Below, piece by piece: positions 35,249 through 36,182 of a DNA stretch of 36,182 nt. The stretch spans positions 1 through 36,182 of the forward strand of contig JAUXAJ010000017.1 in assembly GCA_030620005.1 (NCBI GenBank). Direction: 5' to 3'. Both the position numbers and the translations under genes were made by a program. Origin of the DNA: Promethearchaeota archaeon. Lineage in GTDB: Archaea; Asgardarchaeota; Lokiarchaeia; Sigynarchaeales; SOKP01. Every line of letters begins with the position of its first letter. Position 1 is the first letter of the stretch. The notes beneath the pieces are model-generated. The model was given only the letters and a program-made list of their open reading frames with translations. It was not told where the DNA came from and ran no database searches.

Positions 35249-36157
35249 CTATCTAATAACATGTATTTTATCGAGCAGAGACTCAGGAACGATGGGAATT
35301 TGGGAGTTATCGAAGTCTATTTTATCGAGAGATTTAATGTTAGCTAAGGTACTTGGTAGACTTATTAAAGGATTGCCCTCTAACCGAAGCGTTTTAAGGG
35401 TTTTTAGTTTCCCTATTGATTGAGGAAGCGAGGTTAAAAGATTATCGTTTAACCATATTGTCTTAATTGACGAAAGATTACCTATAGAATCTGGAACGGT
35501 AGTTAAACAATTTCTCGATAAAACCAAGCGAACAAGATTTTCTAGGTCCCCGAAAGCTTCAGGTAAGGACGACAATTTATTATTTAACAAATCTAAAGAT
35601 TTTAACATTTTTAATCGTCCTATTGACTCGGGAAGGTTTTGAATGTAATTATTATCCAAATATAAGTTTTCTAAATGGTCCAGATTGGCAATAGATTCGG
35701 GAATTTCCTTTAAAAAACTATAATCAAGCGCAATGTGATCAAGCAGCTTTAAATTGTTAATAATTTCGGGAAAAACTTTAAAAGGATTTTTACCTATATT
35801 TAATACTTTTAACGAGGTTAAATTTTCCATCGATTTTGGCAGAGTAGTCAAATCGTTCATGCTTAAATGTAATCTTTTTAAATTCGGTAAGCTACAAAAC
35901 GAGTCAGGAATAGATTTAATTGAATTACCGCTCAGGCATAACTCTTTGAGAAAATCTAACTTTCCTAATGATCTAGGAATCCCATCCAAACGAGCAAACC
36001 ACAAACCAAGACTAATAATGCGCCCATCGCGATGCTCATATGCGTGCTCAAAGTCGGAAATCTCAAATTCGAAACTTTCGTGACTTTTAGGTTTAATCCT
36101 TGAACCAGTTAAACCTTCCAACTCTCGAATTACACGCAAATCTTTAGAAGAGATCAT
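35249..36157 (-). CDS. Cytoplasmic leucine-rich-repeat protein
   Basis: A 302-residue protein with no signal peptide or membrane helix. After an N-terminal region of about 55 residues (VIRELEGLTGSRIKPKS, then a capping strand ISLGLWFARLDGIP) it has ten consecutive 23-residue repeats of the type L-x2-L-x2-L-x-L-x2-N-x-L-x2-L-P-x-S-I. These form a curved protein-binding surface. Such proteins are numerous in Lokiarchaea, where GTPase-linked signalling roles have been proposed; partner unknown. It ends at TAG 35249. The same frame then continues 23 codons (KTLNQLPGLLKAK, then INKL, to TGA 35177) with LRR-like sequence, so the TAG may be a late nonsense mutation. ATG 36157 is near the window edge but the gene is complete at that end. 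Confidence 0.88.
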   Translation of the reverse strand: MISSKDLRVIRELEGLTGSRIKPKSHESFEFEISDFEHAYEHRDGRIISLGLWFARLDGIPRSLGKLDFLKELCLSGNSIKSIPDSFCSLPNLKRLHLSMNDLTTLPKSMENLTSLKVLNIGKNPFKVFPEIINNLKLLDHIALDYSFLKEIPESIANLDHLENLYLDNNYIQNLPESIGRLKMLKSLDLLNNKLSSLPEAFGDLENLVRLVLSRNCLTTVPDSIGNLSSIKTIWLNDNLLTSLPQSIGKLKTLKTLRLEGNPLISLPSTLANIKSLDKIDFDNSQIPIVPESLLDKIHVIR

Positions 36158-36182
36158 GATTCAAATTTCTTTTTTTTTTTTT

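Noticed and set aside
1..36182. tRNA, rRNA or CRISPR arrays
   Set aside because: I found no cloverleaf with a GGTTCGA-type arm outside coding sequence, no rRNA-like conserved stretch, and no regularly spaced repeats of 25-40 bases.

Overview
The window looks like a piece of an AT-rich archaeal chromosome, most probably from an Asgard archaeon of the Lokiarchaeia type. It carries two transcription factor B (TFB) genes, a tungsten-type aldehyde:ferredoxin oxidoreductase, a SET-domain protein, leucine-rich-repeat (LRR) proteins of two classes, and three paralogues of a membrane protein ending in a cysteine-rich RING/treble-clef-like domain. The taxonomic assignment rests on gene content and style, not on a marker search. 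I see no rRNA, tRNA, CRISPR array or complete insertion sequence.

Layout. 0-5.5 kb: a QueG-like double [4Fe-4S] protein, a sulfatase gutted by an internal deletion, a TIM-barrel sugar isomerase/epimerase, and a GH94-type phosphorylase broken by one in-frame TGA. 5.5-9 kb: SET protein, endonuclease IV, and a signal-peptide/C-terminal-anchor surface protein whose frame is broken in an A6 run. 9-14.3 kb: the first membrane-zinc paralogue, then an FAD-oxidase plus iron-sulfur oxidoreductase pair (the latter broken in an A9 run), then the second paralogue. 14.3-17 kb: a MNT-type nucleotidyltransferase overlapping a HEPN-like partner, a small membrane protein and a coiled-coil protein. 17-19.3 kb: aldehyde:ferredoxin oxidoreductase and a nitroreductase. 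19.5-22.9 kb: a Cys-rich unknown, two unlike TFBs (the first with a tandemly duplicated start region), and a four-helix membrane protein built from an internal duplication. 23-27.6 kb: a VTT/DedA protein, a P-type ATPase with altered transport-site residues, a VOC protein and small fragments. 27.9-31.4 kb: a GPH-type symporter and a D-aminoacylase with a tail-fibre-like fragment between them. 31.5-36.2 kb: a zone of gene remnants (LRR, P-ATPase-like and membrane-protein pieces) around a TIGR04076-type protein, the third membrane-zinc paralogue and an LRR protein.

Together the intact genes suggest an anaerobic, ferredoxin-linked heterotroph using sugars, organic acids and D-amino-acid derivatives. 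The carbohydrate genes are partly decayed: the sulfatase is clearly dead and the phosphorylase is interrupted. Two of the lesions sit in homopolymer runs and may be assembly errors.

The best candidate for an undescribed system is the membrane-zinc family. One conserved Cys-rich C-terminal domain is mounted on at least two different multi-helix membrane modules. Two of the three genes share an upstream block of near-identical sequence. The P-type ATPase lacking the usual M4 and M6 cation ligands, and the duplicated TFB start region, come next.
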